DNA of 38,099 bases, taken from Gammaproteobacteria bacterium (lineage in GTDB: Bacteria > Pseudomonadota > Gammaproteobacteria > Arenicellales > JAJDZL01). A model generated the notes under the pieces. It made no database searches. It worked only from the letters and a program-made list of their open reading frames with translations, and was not told the origin of the DNA. Within the stretch, counting starts at the first letter, position 1. Each line of letters begins with the position of its first letter. Below, one piece after another: positions 9,267 to 18,681 of the stretch. The position numbers and the translations under genes were made by a program. The stretch covers positions 1 to 38,099 of the forward strand of contig JAJDZL010000009.1 of NCBI GenBank assembly GCA_022824665.1, read 5' to 3'.

Positions 9267-10700
9267 ATGTTCAGAAACAGATCTGCTGATTCCAAGTGGC
9301 GGGACATCATGGCAAAACGCCATCGAAAATCCCTTTCCCTGGTCAGTTTGTCGATCTGGCTACACGCCTCCATGGTAACTGCCATGTCGACACTGGTGCC
9401 CGACACCGTCAGGGAGATCGGTGGAATATCACTGGTCCCGTGGACCTTTGCCTTATATGACATCGGGTCCATATTGGTGGGTGCCGCCAGTGGGCTGATG
9501 GTTTTGCGCTATCGGCTGCGAAAGCCAATGGGCGTTGCAGCCCTCTTGTTTGGCGCGGGGAGCATCATCTGTGCACTGGCAACCATGATGCCGGTTGTGA
9601 TGCTTGGCAGACTCTTGCAGGGACTTGGGGGAGGCGGGCTGATCGCCATTTCATTTATCGGAATTGGCTCCCTGTTTCCCGAACGTTTGATGCTAAGGGT
9701 CATGGGTGCTGTATCAGCGATCTGGGGAGCATCTGCGTTTCTTGGGCCATTGATCGGCGCCTTTTTCGCCCAGCAGCTTTCCTGGCGCGCGGCATTTTGG
9801 TTTTTCGCGATGATGTCGATCATGTTAGCGATTTGGATACTTCGGGGCATTACCCAGGCATCGGCACCGGACATTACCGAATTGAAAAAACAGTTCCCGG
9901 TTCGGCGCATGATGGTATTGTCGATCGGTGTTGTGCTGATTGCCTCTGGCGGAATTGATATTTCATTGGTCAAAACTCCGATATTCGTACTGTCAGGGAT
10001 CGGCTTTTTTATCTGGTTTATTCGAATGGATGCCGTCAGTGAGCACAATCGGCTGTTACCCAGAAAACCGATCGGTTTCCAAAGCCAGGTCGGTGCGGGG
10101 TTAACCATGATCTTGTGCTTTACCATGGCCACCATGGTCGTAACCGTCTATGGGCCGCTGATTATCATTCAGCTGCATGAAGTGTCCATCATCGTGGCTG
10201 GATATATCGTGGCTTGTACGTCGGTGGGATGGAGTATCGGTGCTGTGCTTATCTCCGGCATACCTGCAACCCAGGATAAGCGTGCGATTGTCCTGGGGAT
10301 GGCAATGCTGTCAGTGAGCATGATTGGATTCGTCTTTGTTATCACGGCAGGGCCGCTGTACCTGCTGGCAATCCTGGCACTTGTCGAAGGCGGCGGATTT
10401 GGTGTTGCCTGGGCGAGCATCCTGCGTCGTATGCTTTTGTTGATTGATCACGAAGATCGCGGCAGAGTTTCCGCCGCGATTCCAACCATCCAGCGACTGG
10501 GTTATGCAATTGGTGCTTCCTGGATCGGCATTGTGGCCAATGCAGCGGGTTTGGAGGTGGACATTGACAGGCAGACCATTGAAACGGTTGCGCGATGGGT
10601 TTTTATAGCCGGCCTGCCGTTGGCGTTTATCGGTTGCCTCGCAACATGGCGATTTGTTTGTCGCCGACCGGGTGAAGGTACGCAATCTACGAACGATTGA
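9267..10700 (+). CDS. MFS transporter
   Basis: 477 aa, multiple hydrophobic helices; LGRLLQGLGGGGLIA and LSWRAAFWFFA motifs of the drug/H+ antiporter type. Confidence 0.85.
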   Translation: MFRNRSADSKWRDIMAKRHRKSLSLVSLSIWLHASMVTAMSTLVPDTVREIGGISLVPWTFALYDIGSILVGAASGLMVLRYRLRKPMGVAALLFGAGSIICALATMMPVVMLGRLLQGLGGGGLIAISFIGIGSLFPERLMLRVMGAVSAIWGASAFLGPLIGAFFAQQLSWRAAFWFFAMMSIMLAIWILRGITQASAPDITELKKQFPVRRMMVLSIGVVLIASGGIDISLVKTPIFVLSGIGFFIWFIRMDAVSEHNRLLPRKPIGFQSQVGAGLTMILCFTMATMVVTVYGPLIIIQLHEVSIIVAGYIVACTSVGWSIGAVLISGIPATQDKRAIVLGMAMLSVSMIGFVFVITAGPLYLLAILALVEGGGFGVAWASILRRMLLLIDHEDRGRVSAAIPTIQRLGYAIGASWIGIVANAAGLEVDIDRQTIETVARWVFIAGLPLAFIGCLATWRFVCRRPGEGTQSTND

Positions 10701-10707
10701 ATTCACT

Positions 10708-10720
10708 GATCAAGTTGATC
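10708..10720. promoter_or_regulatory. Perfect short palindrome GATCAA-G-TTGATC just after the MFS stop
   Basis: Inverted repeat read directly, extended imperfectly by tcact/gtga. Confidence 0.3.
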
Positions 10721-11407
10721 GTGACTCAAAAAATACGAGTTCTGCATCGCGCTTGGCGACCGGCGGCACTGATCACAAATCAATCTGAACGAGCCACACG
10801 CATGTCCAAAGCCAGATGACACGTCAACGGCACGAGCTGATTAACACCCAATGCGCAGCTTGGAGCCACACTTGAACATCTGCAGACTGTGCGCAGCAAA
10901 AACAAAGGCTAAAGCGCTCTGCCGCCGAGCCAATCGCCCTCAACAGCACTGCCGAGGATATGCTGAGCCATTGCCCGTCAAACCACCCTCAATTCCTGTC
11001 GCCGCGACTCGTATACCGAAATCTGCTACAGACGCAATTGCCTGCAGGATTGAGAAACAGGTGGATTTGCAACACCAGCTTGGGCATAGTCGCCGCTATG
11101 CAGCCAGAAAACCATCCATTATTCACTGAATAAAGTGTTGTTTTTGTTCTGTACTTTCCAGAATAAATGAAGCTCGGTGGTTTCCGGCTGTGCAAGGCTC
11201 TGAACCAGAAGACAATAGTCATCGACTGACTGTCTTACTCGCTTCGATTGGTTACGGCAATTTGTTCATAGGTGCTATACTGAATTTCCCCTGAATAATG
11301 TGACTTTGTGCATTAGTAAACCGCTGATGTAGCAATGTTGTTTATGAGAACGAATGATCTGAACCGAATTCGTGCCAGACGCGGTACGGTAAATATGTCT
11401 GGCTGAC

Positions 11408-12436
11408 TTGAAGATGCGGCAGTTTATTGAACGTCACACATTCTGGTCGATCATCATTGTGCTCGGCGCCGCGATATTGCTTTGGCTGCTGCTGGCTGTG
11501 TGGCCGGAGTGGGTCACCAATTTGCTCGGCCGCAAAAAGACATTCGTTAATACACTGCTTAACGGACTCACACTGGGCGGTTTGTATTTTCTTGTCGCAA
11601 GCGGCTTCACGCTGATTTTCGGTCTGATGCGCAATGTCAATCTTGCGCACGGCTCAATGTACCTGTTTGGTGCCTATATCGGCTACGAAGTGGCAGAAGC
11701 CAGCGGCAGCTGGTTTCTCGGGCTTGCCATCGCTTTTTTGGCAGTTGCTGCCAGCGGTGTGCTGATGCAGGTACTGGTCTTTCGCCGCATGGAAGGCGAT
11801 GACTTGCGCCAGACACTGGTTACGATTGCCATTTCAATCATCGCTGCTGATCTTATGCTGGCGATATGGACTGGTACAACCTACCAGTTTGCGCCGCCCG
11901 AGTGGCTGTTTGGTGCCGCGCAGCTGCCGATCGTGTCGGTAATTCGTTCCAGCGGTGAGGCGGTCTACATCAAATACCCCATCTATCGGCTCGCGGTGTT
12001 TGTTGTTGCAGTAGCAGTCGGTATTGCGCTTTGGCTGTTCCTGAACCGGACGCGGATCGGCATGATGATCCGCGCCGGGGTGAATGACCGCGATATGCTG
12101 TCTGCTTCAGGGATCAATGTGCAGTTGGTATTCGCACTGGTATTTGGCATTGGCGCAGGACTTGCCGGATTTGCAGGAGTTGTCGGGGGGACGGCCCTGT
12201 CGATTGCCCCAGGTGAAGATGTACGCTACCTGCTTGCCTCGCTGATTGTTGTCATCGTTGGCGGACTCGGTTCTGTGCCCGGCGCAGCCATCGGTGCGCT
12301 GATCATCGGGCTTGCAGAGCAGTTCGGATTGGCTTACTTTCCCACGTACGGAGTGGTGCTGACGTTTCTGATCATGGTGGTGGTGCTCGCCGTCAGACCG
12401 CAGGGGTTAATGGGGGGACAGTGGACAAGAAGATGA
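11408..12436 (+). CDS. Branched-chain amino acid-type ABC transporter permease (LivH family)
   Basis: NTLLNGLTLGGLYFLVASGFTLIFGLMRNVNLAHGSMYLFGAY; typical LivH core and C-terminal AVRPQGLMG. Confidence 0.92.
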   Translation: MKMRQFIERHTFWSIIIVLGAAILLWLLLAVWPEWVTNLLGRKKTFVNTLLNGLTLGGLYFLVASGFTLIFGLMRNVNLAHGSMYLFGAYIGYEVAEASGSWFLGLAIAFLAVAASGVLMQVLVFRRMEGDDLRQTLVTIAISIIAADLMLAIWTGTTYQFAPPEWLFGAAQLPIVSVIRSSGEAVYIKYPIYRLAVFVVAVAVGIALWLFLNRTRIGMMIRAGVNDRDMLSASGINVQLVFALVFGIGAGLAGFAGVVGGTALSIAPGEDVRYLLASLIVVIVGGLGSVPGAAIGALIIGLAEQFGLAYFPTYGVVLTFLIMVVVLAVRPQGLMGGQWTRR

Positions 12437-13506
12437 AATTTGAACACTGGTTTTTCAACGCCACACCTGGCTCGGGTTTCAAACCCTCGTGGCTCATCGT
12501 TGCAGTGTTTCTGATTGCGTATCCTGGCTTTAGCAGCGATTTCTTTACCTTTCAGATCGGCGCTTATTCACTGATTTTGGGCACGATTGCCCTTTCTTTA
12601 ATGATGCTGGCCGGATATGGCGGCATGATCAGTCTTGCCCAGATGACCGTGGCAGGCCTGGCGGGGTACCTGGTCGCTATTCTGGGTGATAACAGCGTGG
12701 GTGTCATGGGGCTCGGCTGGCCGTGGTGGCTCACGGTTTTCGTTGCCATCAGTCTGGCGGCACTGTTCAGCGCATTTGTCGGTGCAATTTCAGTGCGTAC
12801 CGAGGGTATATACACCATTATGATCACCTTGGCGATCGCTGTAGCCTTGTTCTATTTTGTGCGCCAAAACTACACAATATTCAATGGCTTTACCGGCTTC
12901 GCGGGGGTTGAGCCGCCGACGACTTTTGGTGTTTACTGGCGCAATCCTCTGCCTTTTTATTATTTGTGTCTGGCGATCGCGGTGCTATCGCTATGGGCGG
13001 TATTCTATATTTCGCGCTCCACTTTCGGCCTCAGCCTGCAGGCAATTCGGGATAATCCCCGCCGTATGCGCTCACTCGGCTTCAACGTTGCTGCGCATCG
13101 TATTTTCGCCTACTTTCTATCTGGAATTATTGCCGCGACGGCTGGTGTGCTGATGGTTTGGTTTAACGGGCGCATCTCTCCCGGCTCGGTTGGCGTCGAG
13201 GTCGTTATCGATATTCTGGTGATTGCTGTAGTCGGTGGTTTGCGACACCCGGTTGGCCCGTTTCTCGGTGCTATTGTGTTCGTATTGCTGGAAAATTTTG
13301 CCATTGATCTCATCGATCGCGAGCGATTCAACACCGTCATCGGACTTGCGCTTTTGCTGATCGTACTGTTTTCCCCGGATGGTTTGCTCGGTCTTTGGAG
13401 ACGCGCTCGCCAACGCCTGAGTGCAGCCCGGCAAACGCGGCTCGCCGCGGGCCGCGCAACCCGCGATGGCGGTTCAGAATCTTACAATTCCCTTTCTAAT
13501 CCATAA
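12421..13506 (+). CDS. Branched-chain amino acid-type ABC transporter permease (LivM family)
   Basis: LMMLAGYGGMISLAQMTVAGLAGY, AIRDNPRRMRSLGFNV; GTG start overlapping LivH by 16 nt. Confidence 0.92.
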   Translation: MDKKMKFEHWFFNATPGSGFKPSWLIVAVFLIAYPGFSSDFFTFQIGAYSLILGTIALSLMMLAGYGGMISLAQMTVAGLAGYLVAILGDNSVGVMGLGWPWWLTVFVAISLAALFSAFVGAISVRTEGIYTIMITLAIAVALFYFVRQNYTIFNGFTGFAGVEPPTTFGVYWRNPLPFYYLCLAIAVLSLWAVFYISRSTFGLSLQAIRDNPRRMRSLGFNVAAHRIFAYFLSGIIAATAGVLMVWFNGRISPGSVGVEVVIDILVIAVVGGLRHPVGPFLGAIVFVLLENFAIDLIDRERFNTVIGLALLLIVLFSPDGLLGLWRRARQRLSAARQTRLAAGRATRDGGSESYNSLSNP

Positions 13507-13529
13507 CTCAATAATTTTGGAGGAATATT

Positions 13530-14777
13530 ATGTTGAAAATCATTAGAAACACCTTGGTGGCAGCCGCATTGATCTCGCTGTCAACCGCTACCATGGCACA
13601 AGACACCATCAAGATGGGCGCGCTTGCTACCCTGGAAGGTGCATTCACGGTGCTTGGTGAAGACAGCATGCGAGGAGTGCAGATGGCCCTGGCAGAGTTT
13701 AACAGCATGGGCGGCGGCAAGAAGATTGAACTGATAACCGGTTCATCCAATGCGTCACCAGACAGCGCAATTCGCGCAGCTCGCAAGCTGGTAGAACAAG
13801 ACGGTGTACAGATCCTGGTCGGACCGCTTTCCGGATCCGAGGGGCTGGCCGTTAAGGACTATGCCAAAACTCAGCCCAATGTGACCTTTCTGAACGGATC
13901 TTCTGCCGCGCAGGATACAACTTTGCGCGAGCCGGCAGAAAACTTCTTCCGTTTCAGTACCGAGGGGGCTCAATGGATGGCAGGACTCGGTGAGTATGCC
14001 TATAACGAAAAAGGTTATCGCAGCGTTGCAGTGCTGGCAGAGGACTATTCGTTTCCATACACGCAAGTGTTCGGCTTCCTGGAGCCATTTTGCCGACTCG
14101 GTGGGAAATCTCCGGTCGATGCCCGCTTCTGGGTACCCATTGGCAACAAAGACTACTCATCAGTAATCGCAGCCCTGCCCGACGACGTTGACGCAATCTA
14201 TGTTGCGCTTGGCGGCGCGGACGCAGTCAATTTTCTGACGCAGTATGAACAGGCTGGCGGTGATCTGCCGCTGATTGGCGGTTCCATTACCGTGGACCAG
14301 AGCGTGCTGGGTTCCAAGGGACGCGCGCGAAGTTTTGTTGTCGGTACCCCTTCGGCTGGTCCGATTTCGGATACTTGGGACGATTCGAGATGGCATGCAT
14401 TTGTCGAGGCATATCAGACGCAGTTCCCGGATGGATTTCCATCTCCGTCGCTGTTTGCACACGCGTACTACATCAATACCAAGGCAGCATTGCTTGGCCT
14501 TGATCAAGTTGGCGGCGACCTGTCTGACGGCGGCGCGAATCTGCGCGCAGCACTGTCAGCACTGGAGTTTGAAACACCGACTGGCATGGTAAAACTCGAT
14601 GAGCGACGCAACGCAATTGCCGATATCTTTCTGACCGAGGTCATCGAAGGTCCGGAAGGCAACCTGCTGAACAAAACCATCGCAGTTACCTCACAGGTCA
14701 GCCAGACTTTCGGGCTGTCTTATGATGAGTTCCTGAACTACGGCCAGGTCGGACGCGAAAATCCGAAATGTGAGTAA
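13530..14777 (+). CDS. ABC transporter substrate-binding protein (Peripla_BP_6 / LivJ-like)
   Basis: Signal peptide; IKMGALATLEGAFTVLGEDSMRGVQMALAEFN; SD ggagg before ATG. Confidence 0.92.
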   Translation: MLKIIRNTLVAAALISLSTATMAQDTIKMGALATLEGAFTVLGEDSMRGVQMALAEFNSMGGGKKIELITGSSNASPDSAIRAARKLVEQDGVQILVGPLSGSEGLAVKDYAKTQPNVTFLNGSSAAQDTTLREPAENFFRFSTEGAQWMAGLGEYAYNEKGYRSVAVLAEDYSFPYTQVFGFLEPFCRLGGKSPVDARFWVPIGNKDYSSVIAALPDDVDAIYVALGGADAVNFLTQYEQAGGDLPLIGGSITVDQSVLGSKGRARSFVVGTPSAGPISDTWDDSRWHAFVEAYQTQFPDGFPSPSLFAHAYYINTKAALLGLDQVGGDLSDGGANLRAALSALEFETPTGMVKLDERRNAIADIFLTEVIEGPEGNLLNKTIAVTSQVSQTFGLSYDEFLNYGQVGRENPKCE

Positions 14778-15576
14778 GGAACCGGTGTCGAACACCCGCT
14801 CAAGTGCTTTAGAGCATCTGCAAAGTTCCGGGCGAAACGCACTGGAACTGGAGGCCATCAGTCGTCATTTTGGCGCACTGGTGGCCCTCGCAGATATCAA
14901 TATGACTGTCAGAGCGGGTGAGCGACGCGCAGTGCTGGGCTCCAATGGAGCGGGGAAAACGACACTGTTCAACACTGTAACAGGGGATTTTCTCCCGACA
15001 ACCGGGCGAGTTCGACTATTCGGCGAAGATGTCGGAGACATGCCGAGTTATGAGCGCGCCCGCCGCGGCTTGCGAAGAACTTACCAAATCTCGCTGCTGT
15101 TCGGCGGCCTGAGCGTAATGGATAACGTTTATCTTGCCTGCAGTGGCATCAAGCGAGGCCGCTTTTCGCTGCGAAGGCCACGCCGGGATGACAGCACCAT
15201 GGAATCGGCCGACGCGTTGATTCGTGCAGTACACCTTGATGATGACCGCGATGCACTGGTCGCAACCTTGAGTCACGGACGCCAGCGACAGCTGGAAATC
15301 GCACTGGCGCTGGCCGGTGCGCCGCGCTTAATTCTGTTTGATGAGCCGGCCGCCGGGCTGTCTCCGAGCGAGCGCTCAGAACTCGTCGAAATTCTGCAGG
15401 CGCTGCCGGATCACATTAGCTACATTATCATTGAGCACGACATGGATGTCGCCCTCAGGGTGGCTGAATCAGTAACCATGATGCACAATGGCCGCATCTT
15501 CAGGGAAGGAACGCCGGCAGAAATTGAAAACGATCCGCAAGTGCAGGAGCTTTACCTCGGCAATGGCCAGGCATAA
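14770..15576 (+). CDS. ABC transporter ATP-binding protein (LivG family)
   Basis: LGSNGAGKTTLFNTVTGDF Walker A, LSHGRQRQLEIALAL signature, LILFDEPAAGLSPSE Walker B. Confidence 0.93.
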   Translation: MSKEPVSNTRSSALEHLQSSGRNALELEAISRHFGALVALADINMTVRAGERRAVLGSNGAGKTTLFNTVTGDFLPTTGRVRLFGEDVGDMPSYERARRGLRRTYQISLLFGGLSVMDNVYLACSGIKRGRFSLRRPRRDDSTMESADALIRAVHLDDDRDALVATLSHGRQRQLEIALALAGAPRLILFDEPAAGLSPSERSELVEILQALPDHISYIIIEHDMDVALRVAESVTMMHNGRIFREGTPAEIENDPQVQELYLGNGQA

Positions 15577-17848
15577 TTCATCTCGAGAGCGGCGCAGAGC
15601 GGCTTCGAACAACGTGCTGCAGGTGCGTGATTTGCATGTTTATTATGGCCAGTCGCATTCTCTGCAGGGTGTCAACCTCACCATTGAACAAGGTGTCCAT
15701 GCGGTGGTCGGCCGAAATGGAATGGGCAAAACAACACTGTGTAATGCGATTATGGGGCTGGTTGCGACGCAGCGCGGATCCATCAAGTTTCAGGGCCGCG
15801 AAATCAGTGGAATGCCCGCTTATCGAATTGCATCGCTGGGTATCGGTTATACGCCACAGGGCAGACGGCTTTGGCCGTCGCTGAGTGTCGATGAGCACCT
15901 GCGGCTGGTCGAATCAGGTGGTTCCTGGACCGTGCAGCGAATTTATGAAACCTTTCCCCGGCTTGCAGAGCGACGCAGCAGCAGCGCAGGCCAGCTTTCC
16001 GGTGGCGAGCAGCAGATGCTGACTATATCACGGGCGCTGCTCCAAGACCCGGAACTATTGATACTTGATGAGCCAACCGAGGGGCTTGCACCGGTCATCG
16101 TTGACCAGGTCGAGCGGCTGCTCCAAGAGCTTGCAGCTGAGCAGGATGTTTCCATTTTGCTGATCGAACAGAACATTTCCGTTGCGACCGCGGTGGCAAA
16201 AGACGTGGCTATCATGGTAAACGGTCTCATCGGACGAATCATCCCCGCACGCGAGCTCGCGGGCGATCGGGTACTACAGCAGCGGCTGCTCGGGGTCGGC
16301 CGCCATTCACATGAGGACATTGACATTCAGCAGGCAACCGTGCCGGCGCCAGAAACTGCGCAGCGCGAGCCGCAGCCGGCGCGAACCGATTCTGTACCGG
16401 AACCGGCGCGGCAGGACGTTGTGAAAGATAAAGTCTCCAAGGGCTTTGCCTATACTGCGCCGACCCGTTGGTCAAGTGCGCTTTGGAACGAACGCGAAAC
16501 CGCTAAGACCCCGACCGCAGCCCAATTAGATCAGCCGCCCGCGCGACCTTTCGATATCAGGCCTGAACCGCTATATCAGAATTCTCCTAATACCCTGACT
16601 GCTGCAAGCGATTCATTCATTTATGTGGTTGGAACGTTTGATACGAAGGGTGCGGAGCTCAATTTCATCCGCAAATGTATCGCTGATCAGGGTATGTCAG
16701 TGAGATCAATCGATCTTTCAACCTCGGGTAAGCCCTCGTCAGCTGATGTACCGCCGCATGTCGTTGCAGCGTACCATTCAGGCGGTTCGAATTCAGTTTT
16801 TACCGGTGACCGCGGAGCATCTGTGCGCGCGATGGCAAGGGCGTTTGAACGCTACATTCAGTCGCGCAACGATATTGCCGGTATTGTTTCGGCGGCCGGC
16901 TCCGGTGGCACTGCGCTCGCCACACCGGCGATGCGCGCGCTGCCGATTGGAGTTCCCAAGATGATGATTTCAACTGTCGCGTCGGGTGATGTTTCTGCTT
17001 ACGTTGGCGCTTCCGACATCTCGATGATGTACTCGGTTGCAGACATACAGGGGCTGAACAAGATTTCCAGACAGGTTCTGACGAACGGTGCGAACGCGAT
17101 TTGCGGCATGGTACGAGACCGCGCGCGCAAACAGCGCACACCTGTAAACACTGACGATAAACCAGGTGTCGCCCTGACGATGTTTGGGGTAACAACAACA
17201 GCAGTGCAGCAGGTTATCAAGCTCATCGAAGACGAATATGACTGCATGGTGATGCATGCAACAGGAACTGGCGGGCGATCGATGGAAAAACTGGTCGACA
17301 GTGGCATGCTTGTCGCAGCGCTGGACTTGACCACCACTGAGGTTTGCGACATGATGATGGGCGGGGTTTTCCCTGCCAACGAGGATCGATTTGGCGCATT
17401 TATTCGCACCAGGACTCCCTGGGTCGGGTCAGTCGGTGCGTTGGACATGGTGAACTTCGGCCCGCGCGATACCGTACCGTCAAAATACCGCGAGCGAACC
17501 TTTGTTGAACACAATCCGCAAGTGACGCTGATGCGAACAACACCGGATGAAAACAAACGCATGGGCGACTGGATAGCCGGCCGCATCAATCTAATGGACG
17601 GCCCGGTGCGGTTTTTGATTCCCGAAGGCGGTGTTTCGGCACTTGATGCACCAGGACAGCCGTTTCACGATCCGCAGGCTGATCAGGCGCTTTTCGACGC
17701 GATCAGCGCGCGCTTTCGCGAGGCTGCCAACCGACACCTGATCCGCGTTCCCTGTCATATCAATGACCCGGCTTTCGCGCAAGCTTCGGTCAATGCACTG
17801 AATGAAATTTACGCACCCGAGCGAGTACTGAAATATGGCACGATTTGA
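15563..17848 (+). CDS. Fusion protein: LivF-type ABC ATPase + Pro/Ala-rich linker + UPF0261/Tm-1-like ATP-binding domain
   Basis: [45 protein letters not shown] (ABC), then from ~16616 [26 protein letters not shown]...[53 protein letters not shown] (Tm-1-like). One open frame; ATG 15563 preferred over upstream ORF start 15488. Confidence 0.88.
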   Translation: MARHNSSRERRRAASNNVLQVRDLHVYYGQSHSLQGVNLTIEQGVHAVVGRNGMGKTTLCNAIMGLVATQRGSIKFQGREISGMPAYRIASLGIGYTPQGRRLWPSLSVDEHLRLVESGGSWTVQRIYETFPRLAERRSSSAGQLSGGEQQMLTISRALLQDPELLILDEPTEGLAPVIVDQVERLLQELAAEQDVSILLIEQNISVATAVAKDVAIMVNGLIGRIIPARELAGDRVLQQRLLGVGRHSHEDIDIQQATVPAPETAQREPQPARTDSVPEPARQDVVKDKVSKGFAYTAPTRWSSALWNERETAKTPTAAQLDQPPARPFDIRPEPLYQNSPNTLTAASDSFIYVVGTFDTKGAELNFIRKCIADQGMSVRSIDLSTSGKPSSADVPPHVVAAYHSGGSNSVFTGDRGASVRAMARAFERYIQSRNDIAGIVSAAGSGGTALATPAMRALPIGVPKMMISTVASGDVSAYVGASDISMMYSVADIQGLNKISRQVLTNGANAICGMVRDRARKQRTPVNTDDKPGVALTMFGVTTTAVQQVIKLIEDEYDCMVMHATGTGGRSMEKLVDSGMLVAALDLTTTEVCDMMMGGVFPANEDRFGAFIRTRTPWVGSVGALDMVNFGPRDTVPSKYRERTFVEHNPQVTLMRTTPDENKRMGDWIAGRINLMDGPVRFLIPEGGVSALDAPGQPFHDPQADQALFDAISARFREAANRHLIRVPCHINDPAFAQASVNALNEIYAPERVLKYGTI

Positions 17849-18668
17849 ACGACGTGAACTGCTGGATAGATTTAACGCGATGCGACAGCGTGGTGAGCCG
17901 ATTATCGGCGGCGGCGCAGGCACCGGGCTTTCAGCAAAATGTGAAGAAGCAGGTGGTATCGACCTGATTGTGATCTACAACTCAGGCCGCTACAGAATGG
18001 CGGGCCGGGGATCTTTATCAGGTCTGATGCCGTATGGCAACGCCAACGAAGTGGTCATGGAAATGGCTGTGGAAGTGCTGCCAGTTGTAGCGAATACCCC
18101 GGTACTCGCCGGGGTCAATGGCACGGACCCGTTTTGTGTGTTTGATCAATATCTGGACCAGGTCAAGACGATTGGTTTTTCCGGCGTGCAGAACTTCCCG
18201 ACGGTGGGTCTCATAGATGGAACATTTCGCGCCAATCTTGAGGAAACCGGGATGTCTTATGGTCTGGAGGTTGACATGATTGGTCTGGCACACAGCAAGG
18301 ACATGTTCACCACGCCCTACGTGTTCAATGAAGATGACGCAGCCGCGATGGCAAAAGCGGGTGCCGATATTATTGTTTGTCACCTCGGTCTGACAACCGG
18401 CGGATCCATTGGTGCTGAGACTGCGCTACAACTCGAAGACTGCCCACAGCTGGTCGATACATGGGCACAATCAGCCATTCGGGTTAACCCGAATGTGCTG
18501 GTTTTGGTGCATGGCGGCCCGGTATCAATGCCGTCGGATGCCGAGTATGTACTAAGGAATACTGAAAACTGTCACGGCTTTTACGGCGCCTCTTCCATGG
18601 AGCGGCTGCCAACCGAAGTTGCACTGACAGAACAAACCAAAGCCTTCAAGGCGATTGGTACTCACTAA
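17835..18668 (+). CDS. TIM-barrel protein of the Tm-1 C-terminal / phosphoenolpyruvate hydrolase-like family
   Basis: 277 aa; [49 protein letters not shown]; overlaps the preceding Tm-1-like domain gene by 14 nt. Confidence 0.88.
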   Translation: MARFERRELLDRFNAMRQRGEPIIGGGAGTGLSAKCEEAGGIDLIVIYNSGRYRMAGRGSLSGLMPYGNANEVVMEMAVEVLPVVANTPVLAGVNGTDPFCVFDQYLDQVKTIGFSGVQNFPTVGLIDGTFRANLEETGMSYGLEVDMIGLAHSKDMFTTPYVFNEDDAAAMAKAGADIIVCHLGLTTGGSIGAETALQLEDCPQLVDTWAQSAIRVNPNVLVLVHGGPVSMPSDAEYVLRNTENCHGFYGASSMERLPTEVALTEQTKAFKAIGTH

Positions 18669-18681
18669 GAGGAATCAGGCT

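Noticed and set aside
10851-11129. 92-aa plus-strand ORF in the gap before the importer operon
   Set aside because: No family features, odd composition, no clear SD; more likely noncoding or regulatory DNA.
15488-15562. N-terminal extension of the LivF-Tm-1 fusion ORF
   Set aside because: Lies inside the livG-like gene in another frame; ATG 15563 matches the overlap pattern of the other operon junctions.
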